This document shows positions 45,590 through 56,757 of a stretch of DNA of 64,000 nt, piece after piece. Position 1 is the stretch's first letter. Each line of letters begins with the position of its first letter. The translations under genes were made by a program, and so were the position numbers. Origin of the DNA: Tricholomella constricta (Eukaryota > Basidiomycota > Agaricomycetes > Agaricales > Lyophyllaceae); NCBI GenBank assembly GCA_013368375.1, contig JAACJP010000029.1:124001-188000 (forward strand), read 5' to 3'. A model generated the notes under the pieces. That model did not search any database, was not told where the DNA came from, and was given only the letters and a program-made list of their open reading frames with translations.

Positions 45590-46460
45590 ACAGTGTTGTG
45601 AGGAGTGCTCTGAGCTTGAGGTTCAGACTCAAAACCGGCGAACTCTTTGATCAGGGTCACAATGGATGCGGCGGATGTAGGAATGACCATGCAAGTAACG
45701 AAGGATCCTGCAGAGTTAACGCTGTCAGTAAACCTCAGCACGCGAGCCAAGGAATCACGTCAACATAGAACAGCCAAGATTAGCACACTTGTGCGCTACA
45801 GGTCCTGCATCCCATCACGCATCATATACATCATTTCATGTTCCCCGTTCGAGCACATGGTACAGCTTTGGCATCACTTGCATCCCATCACGTGTCACAG
45901 ACCCCGCCTATGGTGCATTCACCTCGGGTGGCAGCAGCGCTCACAGGGACATTAGGAGGATGGGTATGAGGCATATCGTCTTCAGTCACGCTCCTTCTCT
46001 CGGAGGTCAGAAAGTTTCTTATGCAGTGTTGTCCTTTTGTTACTATAACTCTCTCGTTTAGCATTCCGCCTTACGATTTCACATGAATAGTCTCCTTTGT
46101 ACATGTACGCCTTCCAGAAGACTTTAACAGGTTGTTAGGGTGACATCATTCATCCGGCGGCGTCGTGAGCTTGTATTTAGGATTGTGCTGAGCTATGTCT
46201 CCTCTGCAGCATTACTAGCACTTAACATTTCACTCAATGTGCTCACCCGTATTGAGCACAAGCTTCATTCTTCTTCCCCCATGTTTTCTCACTCTTTTTC
46301 ACTGCCGCAAGTACACCATCAATGCTTTGAATGCTCTTGTTCTCATATCCCAACACTCAGCACTTCCGGCATTTCTCATGTTTGCGAACTGTCCAGCAAG
46401 AGCGTCATTTCTCCCCAACAGCCCCATCACTCTGCACACTGTGCCATGCTAGAGCCTGGG
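45590..46460. other. Unassigned spacer between Copia and Gypsy elements
   Basis: About 870 bp. A minus-strand frame at 45487-45750 (VLRFTDSVNSAGSFVTCMV) could be a gene fragment but matches nothing I know. No other feature seen. Confidence 0.4.
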
Positions 46461-46964
46461 TGTTAGGGCAACCCTTACAGTGGAGCGCTATCACACTGGC
46501 AAGGGGGAATCCGAAGTTATATTGAAGTGCAGTAAACAAAGGTAAGTAGGGCTTACCTGGCAAGGGGGAATCCGAAGAGAATAGTGTAAAGGATTCCCAA
46601 ATGCCAGGGGGCCGACTATATACGAGTGTAGGACGTGAGGGCCGGTCCTCCAGAGTGTACTGTACATGTAATAATAACGAATGGTGTGCGGCGCGTGTAT
46701 GGACACGTTCCCGACGCTGTCTGATCCTCGTGGCTCAGGGTACGGGCACGAGGCGGGACAGCCAACGTCGGGATGTCGGGTGGTCGGGATCGGTGTCGGG
46801 CGCGCGCAGGGAGTGAGGGGAAACGACAGGAAGTGAGTAAGTATGTACACCGACGCTTGGGTCGGAGCGTCGGGTCGGGATCGCGATCGGTCAGTCGGGG
46901 CTGAGCGCGTGAGTCGGGAACGATCTGTGAGCGTTGGAGAGCATGAACAAGAGTTCCCCTGACA
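46461..46964 (-). repeat. Gypsy 3' LTR
   Basis: Plus-strand text starts TGTTAGGGCAACCC and ends GTTCCCCTGACA. Contains a twice-repeated GGCAAGGGGGAATCCGAAG segment. Confidence 0.93.
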
Positions 46965-49330
46965 TCACCCCCCCTTTTGAATCGCAACGGCTCGGTGCGG
47001 GGTGACGGTGGCAAAGACGGCGGGGGATAGAGTGAAGATGCCACGGATGTGGCGCGCAGCATCAGGATTGTCGCGGTGGAACTTGCGAACCAGGTCGGGT
47101 GCTGCGACGTTCTCCCGGGGCTCCCACGAAGCTTCTTCATAGCCGTAGCCTTTCCACAAGATTTTGTACTGAAGTTTCTTGCGGAAGATGCGACTGTCGA
47201 GGATTTTGTGGACTTCGTAGTGGGGTTCGTCGTCGATGATGTCTGGTGGCGGCGGAGGGTCAGACTGTCGACCTTCGATCGGGTCAGCGATGGCGGGGAC
47301 AAGCTTTATGACGTGGAAGACTGGGTGGATGCGCTTCATGGACTGAGGCAGCAGGAGGCGGTATGCGAGCTGGCCGACTCGCCTTTGCACGACGAAAGGG
47401 CCAAGGTAGCGATGCGATAATTTCTTAGACGGTCGGGTCGTAGAAATGTCGGTCGCGTCCAAGTACACCTTGTCGCCCGGCTGGTAGTCGGGTGTTGGGG
47501 CGTGTCGCTGATTGTAATACCGCTCCATGTCGTCTTTGGCCTTTGAAAGCGCCGCCTTGGCTTCCTCCTGTGCTTCCTTCATGCGCTCCACGAACTCGTC
47601 GGCCGACTCGTTCTTGGAAGCGTCCCGACGAGGCTCGAAGCCCATGTGCGGATGCCGACCAGTGTCGAGCAAGAAGGGGGTCTGCTGCGTCGCCGAATGT
47701 ACATGGTTGTTGTAACTGAATTCGGCGTCGGGCAGGAGGTCCTCCCAGTCGTTCTGGCGTTCGTTGCAGAAGACCCGCAAGAACTGTTCCAGCTCCTGGT
47801 TGACACGCTCAGTCTGTCCGTCGGTCTGAGGGTGGTAGGCCGTCGAGGCTGACAGCTTAATACCCAGGAGCTGGTACAGTTCGCGCGTGAACTCGGCAAC
47901 AAACTGTGGACCTCGATCGGAGACGAATGCGTCGGGGAGACCGTGCAGCTTCCAGACGTGGCGACGGTAGAGATTCGCAGCTCCCAAGGCCGAACAGGTT
48001 GTGTGCGACGCGATGAAATGCGCGCGTTTTCCGATTGAATCCATGACGTTCATGATCGCGTCATGGCCGTTGGACTCTGGGAGTTCGGTGATGAAGTCGA
48101 CCGATACGACATTCCATCGGCCTTCGGGAATTGGGAGCGGCTGCAGCTGTCCGATGGGGAGTTGGCGGCGGGGTTTTGTGCGCAAGCACATGTCGCAGGT
48201 GCTGGTGTATGAACCGATGAAGCGCGACATCTGGGGCCACCAGTAGTTGCGCGACACCAGCTCAAGCGTCTTCCAGCGACCCGGGTGACTGGCGACCTTG
48301 GAGTCATGATGCTGCTCCACAATGCGTCGGCGGAGGTCAGGAACGTTCGGGACATAGATCCGTCCTCGGAACGTGAGCAGACCACCTTCCTCCCCCCACT
48401 CGCCGAAGCGTAGGGAGCGGCCGGCGATCTTGGAAGCCTTGACCAGTTGTGCTGCCTTAGCGACTGCATCTTCCTGTGCGCTGTCACGATTGCCTTTGCG
48501 AATCACTTTTACCACATCGACCTCCTCTCCGACCAGTACAAGACCCTCGATCGCGCGAATTGCGAAGAACTCGGGCTTGAGGAGCACAATGTCGGCATTG
48601 TCGCCGCTTCCATCGCCATGATCAGCGCGTCGTGATAGCGCGTCGGGTTTGCCCATGCTGCGTCCAGGACGGTGGTGGAGGGCAAAGTCAAAGTTGGCGA
48701 GGTAGAGCGACCATCGGGCTTGCCGCCGATTGAGTTTCTTTGCGGTGAGGAAGTACTCAAGGTTCTTGTGGTCGGTCCAGATCTCCACCATGTGCTTTGC
48801 GCCCTCAACGAAGTGTCGCCACTCCTCCAGAGACCGGATGATCGCCAGCATCTCCTTGTCATGGATCTCGTAGTTTCGCTCGACTGCGTTCAAGCTCTTC
48901 GAGTAGAACACGACCGGGTGCCACTTGCCATCGGACGGCGACTCTTGCGACAGGACCGCGCCCGTTGCGAAGTCGGACAAGTCGGCTTCGATGCGGTACG
49001 GTCGGTCGTCGTCGGGGAACATGAGGACTGGCCCCGACGTGATCACAGACTTCAGAAGGGCAAAGGCCGACTGCTCCGACTCTCCCCATCGCCAGGCGAC
49101 GTCTTTGCCAGTCAAGTTGAACAGGGGTCTGGCATGGTGTGAGAAGTCCTGAATGAACCGTCGGTAGAAATTGGTGAAGCCTAGGAACGCTTGCACCTCT
49201 TTCTTGTTCTTTGGCGCCGGCCATTCCGACACTCCAGCGACCTTGACCGGATCCATTTCCGCTTGCCCGTGCGAGATGATCAACCCAAGATACTCGATCT
49301 TGGTCTGTTCGAACTCGCATTTCTCGGGCT
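46965..49330 (-). pseudogene. Gypsy pol, 3' part: RT end, RNase H, integrase, chromodomain
   Basis: Continues the reverse transcriptase in a different frame from the upstream part (ISHGQAEMDPVKVAGVSEWP, AFLGFTNFYRRFIQDFS). RNase H shows YRIEADLSDFATGAVLSQ and WTDHKNLEYF. The integrase has the zinc region HHDSKVASHPG…CDMCLRTK and the catalytic D, D, E in VDFITELP, VSDRGPQFV and QTERVNQELEQF. A chromodomain closes the protein (EVHKILDSRIFRKKLQYKIL, then WKGYGYEEASWEPRENV). Chromodomains steer integration to heterochromatin in related elements. The junction near 49335 requires one missing base, so the polyprotein is interrupted. Confidence 0.92.
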
Positions 49331-50989
49331 TTAAGAACAGCTATGTTCGCGGAGTCGGTCCAGCACGAGTCGCGCGACCCGACGGTGTTCCTCAAGAGTC
49401 TTGGTGTAAATCAAGATGTCGTCGAGGTACACGCAAACGACACCCTCCGCGATCAGATCGCGGAAGATGTCATTCATCATGGTCTGGAATGTGGCGGGGC
49501 TGTTCGTGAGGCCGAAGAACATGACGAGCGGCTCGAAGAGACCGCGGTTCGTCCGAAACGCTGCCTTCCACTCATCGCCCTCCTTGATCCAAACGTTATT
49601 GTACCCCCATCGGACGTCCAGCTTGGTGAAGTACCGCGCACCGCGGAGGTTGTTCACCAGTTCGCTAATGAGGGGCAGCGGGTACCGTTTCTTCACCGTG
49701 AGCGCGTTGAGCGTCCGATAGTCCTGCACCAGTCGTAGCGACCCGTCCTTCTTCTTGATGAAGAACACCGGCGACGCCATAGGCGACTTCGACGGTCGGA
49801 TCCGACCCGACTCGAGGTTCTCCTTAAGGAACACATCGAGTTCGACTTGCTCTGTGGGCGACAGAGGGTAGACCTTCGTGCCAGTTGGTGACGCGCCTGG
49901 TTCCAATTCGATCGCATGGTCCCACTGCTTGCGATCAGGAAGCTCGTCAAACGCGACCTTGGAGAAGGCGTCCTCGAAGTCGTGGAGGTGGGTTGGAACG
50001 GCGTCGCGGAACGACTTAGGCGCAGAGTTCGCGGCGTGCGCCTCAGCGAGTCGCTGCGATGTCGTTTGACTGGCGCGAATGTGCATTTCGGTCGGAGGGG
50101 GGTGGATCGCAGTTGCAAAAATGCGATCGCCATTCAGGAAGGTCTCCACCAGGAAGTCGTCCAACTCTGGATCGGGTTCCTCCATGATCGGGGTGTAGGG
50201 GAGGAACTCGTCAGTGTCGGAGTCGTCTTCGACGTAGGGGCAGGTCAGGGCTCGCAGGTCGGGCTCGACTGTCGGGATTCCTTCCGCCCGACAAGCCCGA
50301 ATGGCGGCTCGCAGCTTGGTGCGTGAACGACGCTCCTCCTTGACTTCAACCTTGCAGGTGTCGCAACGTGTCGGCGCTCGACTCATTTTCACCTTTCCCG
50401 TCACCCAATCAATGTCGGGGTTGTGGTCTCGGAGCCAGGTGAATCCGAGAATGAGATCCTGCTTCCCAATACCCGCGACCGCGAACAGAACGCGCTCGGA
50501 GTGACCGTCGTAACGTAAGACTGCGTCCACAACGTATTCAATGGCGCCCGCCTCGTTAGGGGTTCCGTCAACATTGTAGGCACGTGTCAGGTGATTCAGC
50601 CATCGCGTCTTCAGCTTGTGCTTTTCAACGAAGGCAGTGTTGATGAAGCAGGCCGAAGCCCCGCTGTCGACGAGGGCAGCGAGCGAATGCGTCTCTTGGG
50701 TGTCGGTGGTCTCGAGCTCGACCTTGAGCGACAGGGATAAGGAGTCGGGGGAGGCGGCGATCACGAAGCGACGGGGCAGTCGCTTTTCCCAGCGCGGTAG
50801 TCTGCGACGCGACGGTGCAGTCGGCTCGGTCGGAGCGACCAAAGGAGATGGCGTTTGGTCAGGAGAGGATTGTACGTCTTCGTCGATTGGTTCACCCGTA
50901 GAAGTAGCAGCAATATTAAGTATATTGGGGTACTCTACAGATAGGGGGGCGAACCGATTACGACTAGACAACGGGGGCGTACTTTTCAC
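49331..50989 (-). pseudogene. Gypsy pol, 5' part: protease and reverse transcriptase
   Basis: Starts near MKSTPPLSSRNRFAPLSVEY. The aspartic protease site is LAALVDSGASACFIN with the flap-side motif LILGFTWLRDHNPDIDW. Reverse transcriptase blocks: YPLSPTEQVELDVFLKENL, SPVFFIKKKDGSLRLVQDYR, LTVKKRYPLPLI, FTKLDVRWGYNNVWI, FFGLTNSPATFQTMMND and the catalytic YLDD in VCVYLDDILIYTKT. The frame ends at LREHSCS, then the pol text resumes in another frame after a one-base loss. Confidence 0.92.
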
Positions 50990-51000
50990 CCGTTGTGCGA

Positions 51001-52221
51001 CTAAAAATCCTCTTCCGTGGCCAAGGCGGTCGGGTCGGCCAATTCGGGAGTCGGGTCAGCTGGGATCGCATCCTTGTGCGCCAGTAGCTGCATGATCAGC
51101 TCATCCAGTTCCTCTGGCATGATGTGGCGCAGGTCAAAGCGCTTTGGGCAGTCGCGCCAGAAGTTCCCCGGCTGCTTGCATCGACGACAGGTGTCGTCTT
51201 GAACAGGACGTCCGCGGAGCCGATCAATGTCCATAGGGACACCGGGGGGAAGAGACGGTGTCACGGGCGTGTTGAGGAAGTGCGCCGGTGCCGACACACG
51301 AACGGGAGCGGTCGGTGGGGCAGTGGGTCGCCATCGGAGCATGGGCGCGACCACAGGCATCGGAATGGGGGCAGTCGGGCGACTCGCAGTCGGGACTGTC
51401 GGAGCCGATCGACAGTGGAAGTCTTCCTCGGTCCTCATGATGAAGTCCTGGGAGCGGGCGATCGCTAGCCAGTCCTCGATCTTAGAGTCGTCGGGCCGAC
51501 CCGTGGTGATGCTCCCAAGCCTCCTTGAGAGCTTCGGGTCCATGCCCCGACGGAATTTGAGGACCAGGTGGCGGCCGCCTGGGTAATCGGCCTTGATCCA
51601 CAGGGCCTTGAACGAGTCGATGTACTCGTCGATGGTGCGCCCATTCTGGAAGTACGCTGTCGACTCGAGGGTGAGCGCAGCGTCGGTGACTTCGTCAAAC
51701 AGGAAGAACTCCTTTTCGAAGTTCGACGCGAAGTCCTTCCAGGTCGGGAATGCGCGCTTTACCGACCCATACTGAAAGACCCGACCGACGAAGTCGGCGG
51801 CGCGACCGTGTTGCATGTATGACAACACCCAGCTGATTCAGGCGTGGTCGTCGGTGAACTGTCCGACGCTCAGGGAGAAGTAGAGCTGGCACGCGTTCCA
51901 GAAGGCGCGGCTGCCCGCTCGAGCGCCGTCGTACACGGGAGGGGGCGACGGCCGAATGTGCGATCCCGATCGCGGAAGGGGAGGGGACGTCGGCAGGGGC
52001 TGCGCCGGCGTCGCGGGGGTCGTAGGTGCTGCTGGGGAGGCAGCGGAGGGGTTCCCCAAAACGATGGTATCTAAAAGAGCGGCGATGCGGTCCATGGTGG
52101 CCGAGTTGGTGGTGTTGGATTGCGAGAGAGCCGACATTGCGGTTTCAAGGCTCACCAGTCGTTCCTCTGGCGTGAGCGCAGCAGGAGACGGAGGCGTGTC
52201 AAATTCACCGAAGTCGGACAT
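51001..52221 (-). pseudogene. Gypsy gag with internal stop
   Basis: Two collinear frames: 51838-52221 (MSDFGEFDTPPSPAALTPEE to QFTDDHA) and 51001-51828 (WVLSYMQHGRAADFVGRVF onward), separated by a single TGA at 51838-51840 where arginine is plausible. The retrotransposon gag core is visible (WKDFASNFEKEFF, YIDSFKALWIKADYPGG). The zinc knuckle reads CRRCKQPGNFWRDC: spacing is that of CCHC but the histidine position carries asparagine. Confidence 0.88.
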
Positions 52222-52347
52222 CTCGAGACGGGACTGGGCGACGATCGGAGCAGGCGCGCGCTGGACGGGTTGCGTGTAGCAGACACGTGTTTCGGCGCGG
52301 AGGCTGATCGGTCGGCTTCGTCGGGTCTCAGGTTTACACTATTCTGC

Positions 52348-52852
52348 TGTTAGGGCAACCCTTACAGTGGAGCGCTATCACACTGGCAAGGGGGAATCCG
52401 AAGTTATATTGAAGTACAGTAAACGAAGGTAAGTAGGGCTTACCTGGCAAGGGGGAATCCGAAGAGAATAGTGTAAAGGATTCCCAAATGCCAGGGGGCC
52501 GACTATATACGAGTGTAGGATGTGAGGGCCGGTCCTCCAGAGTGTACTGTACATGTAATAATAACGAATGGTATGCGGCGCGTGTATGGACACGTTCCCG
52601 ACGCTGTCCGATCCTCGTGGCTCAGGGTACGGGCACGAGGCGGGACAGCCAACGTCGGGATGTCGGGTGGTCGGGATCGGCGTCGGGCGTGCGCAGGGAG
52701 TGAGGGGAAATGACAGGAAGTGAGTAAGTATGTACACCGACGCTTGGGTCGGAGCGTCGGGTCGGGATCGCGATCGGTCGGTCGGGGGCAAGCGCCTGAG
52801 TCGGGGAACGACCTGTGAGTGTTGGAGAGCGTGAACAAGAGTTCCCCTGACA
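52348..52852 (-). repeat. Gypsy 5' LTR
   Basis: Partner of 46461-46964 with about 15 single-base differences by eye. It drives the minus-strand element. Confidence 0.93.
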
Positions 52853-53920
52853 CTGGGTTCATTTTTTTTGCCAATCCCATCTCTTTTTAGCCCTGTCGGG
52901 GCCACCGGCGATAGTCACAAGAAAAACAGTCCTGACATTCACCATAGGTTTGTGCTGTTTTTTGGTGTATGTATTCATGTTACTGACACTTTTTGTTCTG
53001 TTGGCTAGCATGTCGAATAGCTGTTCTGGATGCAGGACCTTAACTCGCCTGCCTTGACTGCAAAAAAGCTCGAAAACGACCCTCAACCTTATGCACTGCG
53101 AAGCTCGCCGTACTTTTGCAAGCTTATACCGAAGCATTTGTCCATGCTGCTTTCCTCTACAACAATACTGGCCCTGCATAGTACCAGTGCCCACCTCCCT
53201 GAGCACTGTCCTCGCCCTGGCCACATTCTGCATCCCTGACATCCAGCTCGCTCCCTGCTTTTGGTGGGTTGTGTCCGCCTTCCCCTTTCCTCTTTCCCGG
53301 GCACTGATCATCTACTGTGGCACACCCGCATGCTTCGTGCTATGGCCGTGCATGGGGCTGTGCATGAAACTTTGAATGTGAGGGCTTCATGACCACTTCT
53401 AGCGAAAGTTTATTGTGCCAGGCAACAGCCAATCAGCTGGAGTGACGACTGCCTTTCGGCGAGCACCATTAGTCCAGAGTCAGCTGACTGCTGCAGTACC
53501 TCTTTTCATCACTTGAACAGATGTTCTGAACTCCACTCAAGCTTTTCATGATTGCTTGTTTGGTTGAACTTCCCACGCCAGTAAATTTGAATGAGACCCT
53601 GGCACCTTGCATAGCAAATTTATCAGTTATGATCAATTGCGAATGTCACACACTCACCATTGGAAATCAACGCTGATACCATAACCACTCAGAATGAATG
53701 CCCCACCTTTGACCTTGTCATGGTCAAAAGCTGGGTCGAGAACGTACACTTTACCACGTGCACCTTTATCAACCTTGGCAGTCCATCAGAGCCCAGACAC
53801 AATTTCGATCTGATCAGCATCAGTGTGCAGATAGTTGGCAAAATCATCTCGGGTAATGGTGAGCGAATTTACAAACGGGCACTCAGTCGAATCACCATCA
53901 AGCTCCGTAGCTGCAAATGA
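52853..53920. other. Unassigned flank of the Gypsy element
   Basis: No supported gene. Frames of 70-150 codons on both strands show no recognised motif. Confidence 0.4.
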
Positions 53921-54129
53921 TGGAATGTTCTCGCTATAAAAATACAATTCAGCTCATGGTTCATCAATCAGTTCATGCTACATACTTTATTGCAATGCTG
54001 TCAATAATGTTTCCACTGCCTGGGAATAAACTAAGCAGACCATCGTGATACAGTTGGGCGACCTTGGGCAGCCTTACAATAAGTTTCTCGTATCTAGGCA
54101 CAGATTATCAGTTCTGTACCGCCACATGT

Positions 54130-55359
54130 AACATGGACTTACGTCTCAACCGCAGCGGGCGACTGTAAGGGAGCATAGGCAACAATTTCTTTATTTTTTT
54201 CCATGCTGGCATGCTAGCCAGCACCAAACATTTTGCCATGACAAAGTCAGGGAGTAGTCGCTTGGGTTGACTCAATCCCGTGTGGCTTATTCTGGGACTA
54301 TATCAAAGAGGTTATCCTGTAATCAGAATTGAAGATAGCAATACTTACTGCATTGAGTTTAATGTCATGGACACATGTCGTGTAGTCCATAAGGATGCCA
54401 AAGGCTGTGGAAACAAACCTCACTCTTCCGTGCAGGTGACATGCTGTTGAATGGTCTGCCAAGGACTGTCATAAATTTTAAATTGATTAGAAAATGGCCA
54501 CTCTACTTTGCAAGCAAAGATGAATGCCTTTGTATCATAATCGAAGACAACATGAATTCCCAGCTCGGTAATCCAGGTGGTCTGAAGAGCTTGAAATGCT
54601 GGATCTTCAGCATTTAACGGCATGGTTCTGGACACCTCAAGATCTAAGATTGTCTTGTTGTAGAGACCGTTAAACTTGATATCATGGATCTTATAATCAG
54701 AAGTATTGAACATCTGTTATATAATCTAATGACATGGTCAGTGATCAAAAAAGAAAAAACTTATTAGTTTTGCTGTAGACTCACGTTCTCAGCATATGCC
54801 CGTGCACCTTGCTCAATCTGATCCTGGGTTGCCATGTGTTCACTCTCCAGACGTAGACGACGTGTGCAGCGCATAAGAGTCTGACAATGATAAGCCCAGG
54901 TGTGACAGACGATGCGCAATGCCATACCTGACGGTCCTTGCGTCTGCTTCCAGATAGCTTTGCTGCATCCTATGGTTTGTTTGGTACTGATGGTCATCTA
55001 TTGATCAGCTTGTCACAGAAAATATGCACTTGACTTTCTTCAGCTGACAGTGCGATGACCGCTGCTGTAGATCCTGTTACTGTAGACTCTGCCATGGCGG
55101 CCTCGGCAGGAGTTGCTTCCTGCGACTGACGGTCGCTGTTGTTATTGGTTGTGGACATCATCTCATCATCGCTATTGACGTTTGGATCCTCCTGTTCACC
55201 TGATATATAGGCAAATGATTCTTTACCCATTGCCAGAGGCACACCACATATGTTTAAGCCATAGTCGAAGCTCTTGAAAGTTGGATCGGTGCTCATCGCT
55301 GTGAGAACAGCATTGTTATCTATATCTATTTTTGTTTCTGAATCTATCGATGCTGACAC
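54130..55359 (-). CDS. Probable multi-exon hypothetical protein
   Basis: Minus-strand exons chain convincingly at the start. 55359 onward gives MSASIDSETKIDIDNNAVL…STAAVIALSAEESQ, then a GTGCAT...ATAG intron, then DAAKLSGSRRKDRQ, an intron, TLMRCTRRLRLESEHMATQD…AYAEN, a GTGAGT...ACAG intron, then MFNTSDYKIHDIKFNGLYNK…VFDYDTKAFIFACKVEWPF. Further down, HGRVRFVSTAFGILMDYTTC and PKRLLPDFVMAKCLVLASMP continue the text but need a frame change near 54430, so the gene may be decayed or have an intron I could not place. No domain recognised. The N-terminal third is acidic and polar. Confidence 0.45.
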
Positions 55360-56018
55360 GTGATGTGTGACAGTTGTTGAAATAGGTACGAGTTGAAATA
55401 ATGTGTCGTCCTTTTGTCAGACTATGCTTCAAACATTTAAACCCCCTTTCTCCTCGTGTTTAAGAAAGTGGCATTTATGCCCTTCACACGAGAAGGCTCC
55501 TGTGTGAGGCAAATTTGCCCTTGGAGCACGACTCTCGCAACAGTTAAACACATATATCAAAACACCTTGGTCAATGTAAAGAAACTTGACGGCCAGTTCA
55601 GAACCATGTGCCGTTATCAGCAGCTGATTCACGTTATTTCACCCAGATAGAACTCGGACCTGCCGTTCATCGGCCCACACAACCCAGTACTACACTATGA
55701 TAATGATGGTATCTTTGAATGTAGAACTGCAGCATTTGATGAATTGCACCAGCTTTTGTCCCTCTGTTAGTTGTGATTGCACACATAACTAAGCCGTCGA
55801 GCTTTTGTAAATCTACTCGTTCTATTACAAGTATGTCTCAACTTGACAAAGTTGTATGGCCTTTGAAAAGACATGGAATAAGTAATATTTGTCTTTGTCA
55901 AGAGACCCGACTAGGATTTAAAAGACAGAGCGACTTTGTGTCTTCCCCAGCTTATCTGTCTTTCCGTCTTTCCCAAGCCATCAAAGCCATCAAAAAAGTC
56001 CATGTCATTTTGCTGATG
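55360..56018. other. Unassigned intergenic region
   Basis: No supported gene. Contains the presumed promoter of the minus-strand hypothetical gene. Confidence 0.45.
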
Positions 56019-56389
56019 AACCGTGAAGCTTGAGATACTTACTTAAGCATCTCGTCACCTGTCATCTCCTCCCTCCTTCATGATCAGTGGAACTTCGATG
56101 GCTTCTTCCCATAATATTGGGCTCAGGGCCACATTAGTAACCATAGGCAAAGCCTTGTCGGACGAAAGCCATGCAGGAAGCAATCACGTCAAGGCTAGCG
56201 CCCTTATCGCATCTTTTCATGGATGCGGATTGCCGACGACTCTCATCATGGAGGAACATACGAGCAGCGCGTGTTTAGTGTTCTATTCTGTATCGTTGAT
56301 GCCTTCTGATAGTCGATTTTTAGTCCTGGTATTGTCCCCCGCGTGAGCTCTTTCCTTTGGATTGCCACTTCTGTTTTCTCAGCGCTCCA
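56019..56389 (+). repeat. Dispersed ~370-bp repeat, copy 2
   Basis: Same orientation as 23798-24171, about 95% alike by eye. Starts AACCGTGAAGCTTGAGATAC and ends at CAGCGCTCCAC; flanking DNA differs on both sides. The contained frame (MISGTSMASSHNIGLRATLV) is preserved apart from a 3-bp deletion (one Q/H codon fewer). Confidence 0.85.
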
Positions 56390-56757
56390 CCAGTCATAAT
56401 TAGCAAGTGATGGTTCACAGATGAGCGCTAAGCGCTGAGCCTTCATGCGTTCAGGAGTCAAAAGCCTTGTCTTATTCAAAATTATTTCGTACCACCAGTC
56501 TTACCATTGAATTGCCTTCATTACTGCATGCCTCACTGCAAATGTCGGAGTAAGGTCAGGCATCAACAGCACTTGAATTTCCTCTTGATCTCTTGATCTA
56601 ATCAGCTTCGGCCATTTCAAGCCGGCGGGCGCCTATCTCAGCGTACCTCTCGGACGTGATTTTTGTGCTGACCCTCACGGATCCTGTATGTGAGCGCCTG
56701 TTCAGCGGCTTTATATACGGCCGAAATAATGTATGCATCCTTTTCCCGTGACCCAGA

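Larger units (their letters stand above)
46461..52852 (-). mobile_element. Gypsy (Ty3-type) chromovirus LTR retrotransposon
   Basis: Two LTRs of about 505 bp (46461-46964 and 52348-52852) with TG...CA ends are flanked by a perfect 5-bp target duplication, CTGGG (46456-46460 and 52853-52857). On the minus strand the order is gag, protease, reverse transcriptase, RNase H, integrase, chromodomain: Gypsy order with a chromodomain, so a chromovirus. The polypurine tract (AAAAGGGGGGG) abuts the downstream LTR. The LTRs differ at roughly 3% by eye. Total 6.39 kb, normal size. Coding is broken by a stop in gag and a frameshift after the YLDD box. Confidence 0.95.

Noticed and set aside
51227..51586. 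Plus-strand frames opposite Gypsy gag
   Set aside because: Antisense shadows of the gag frame.
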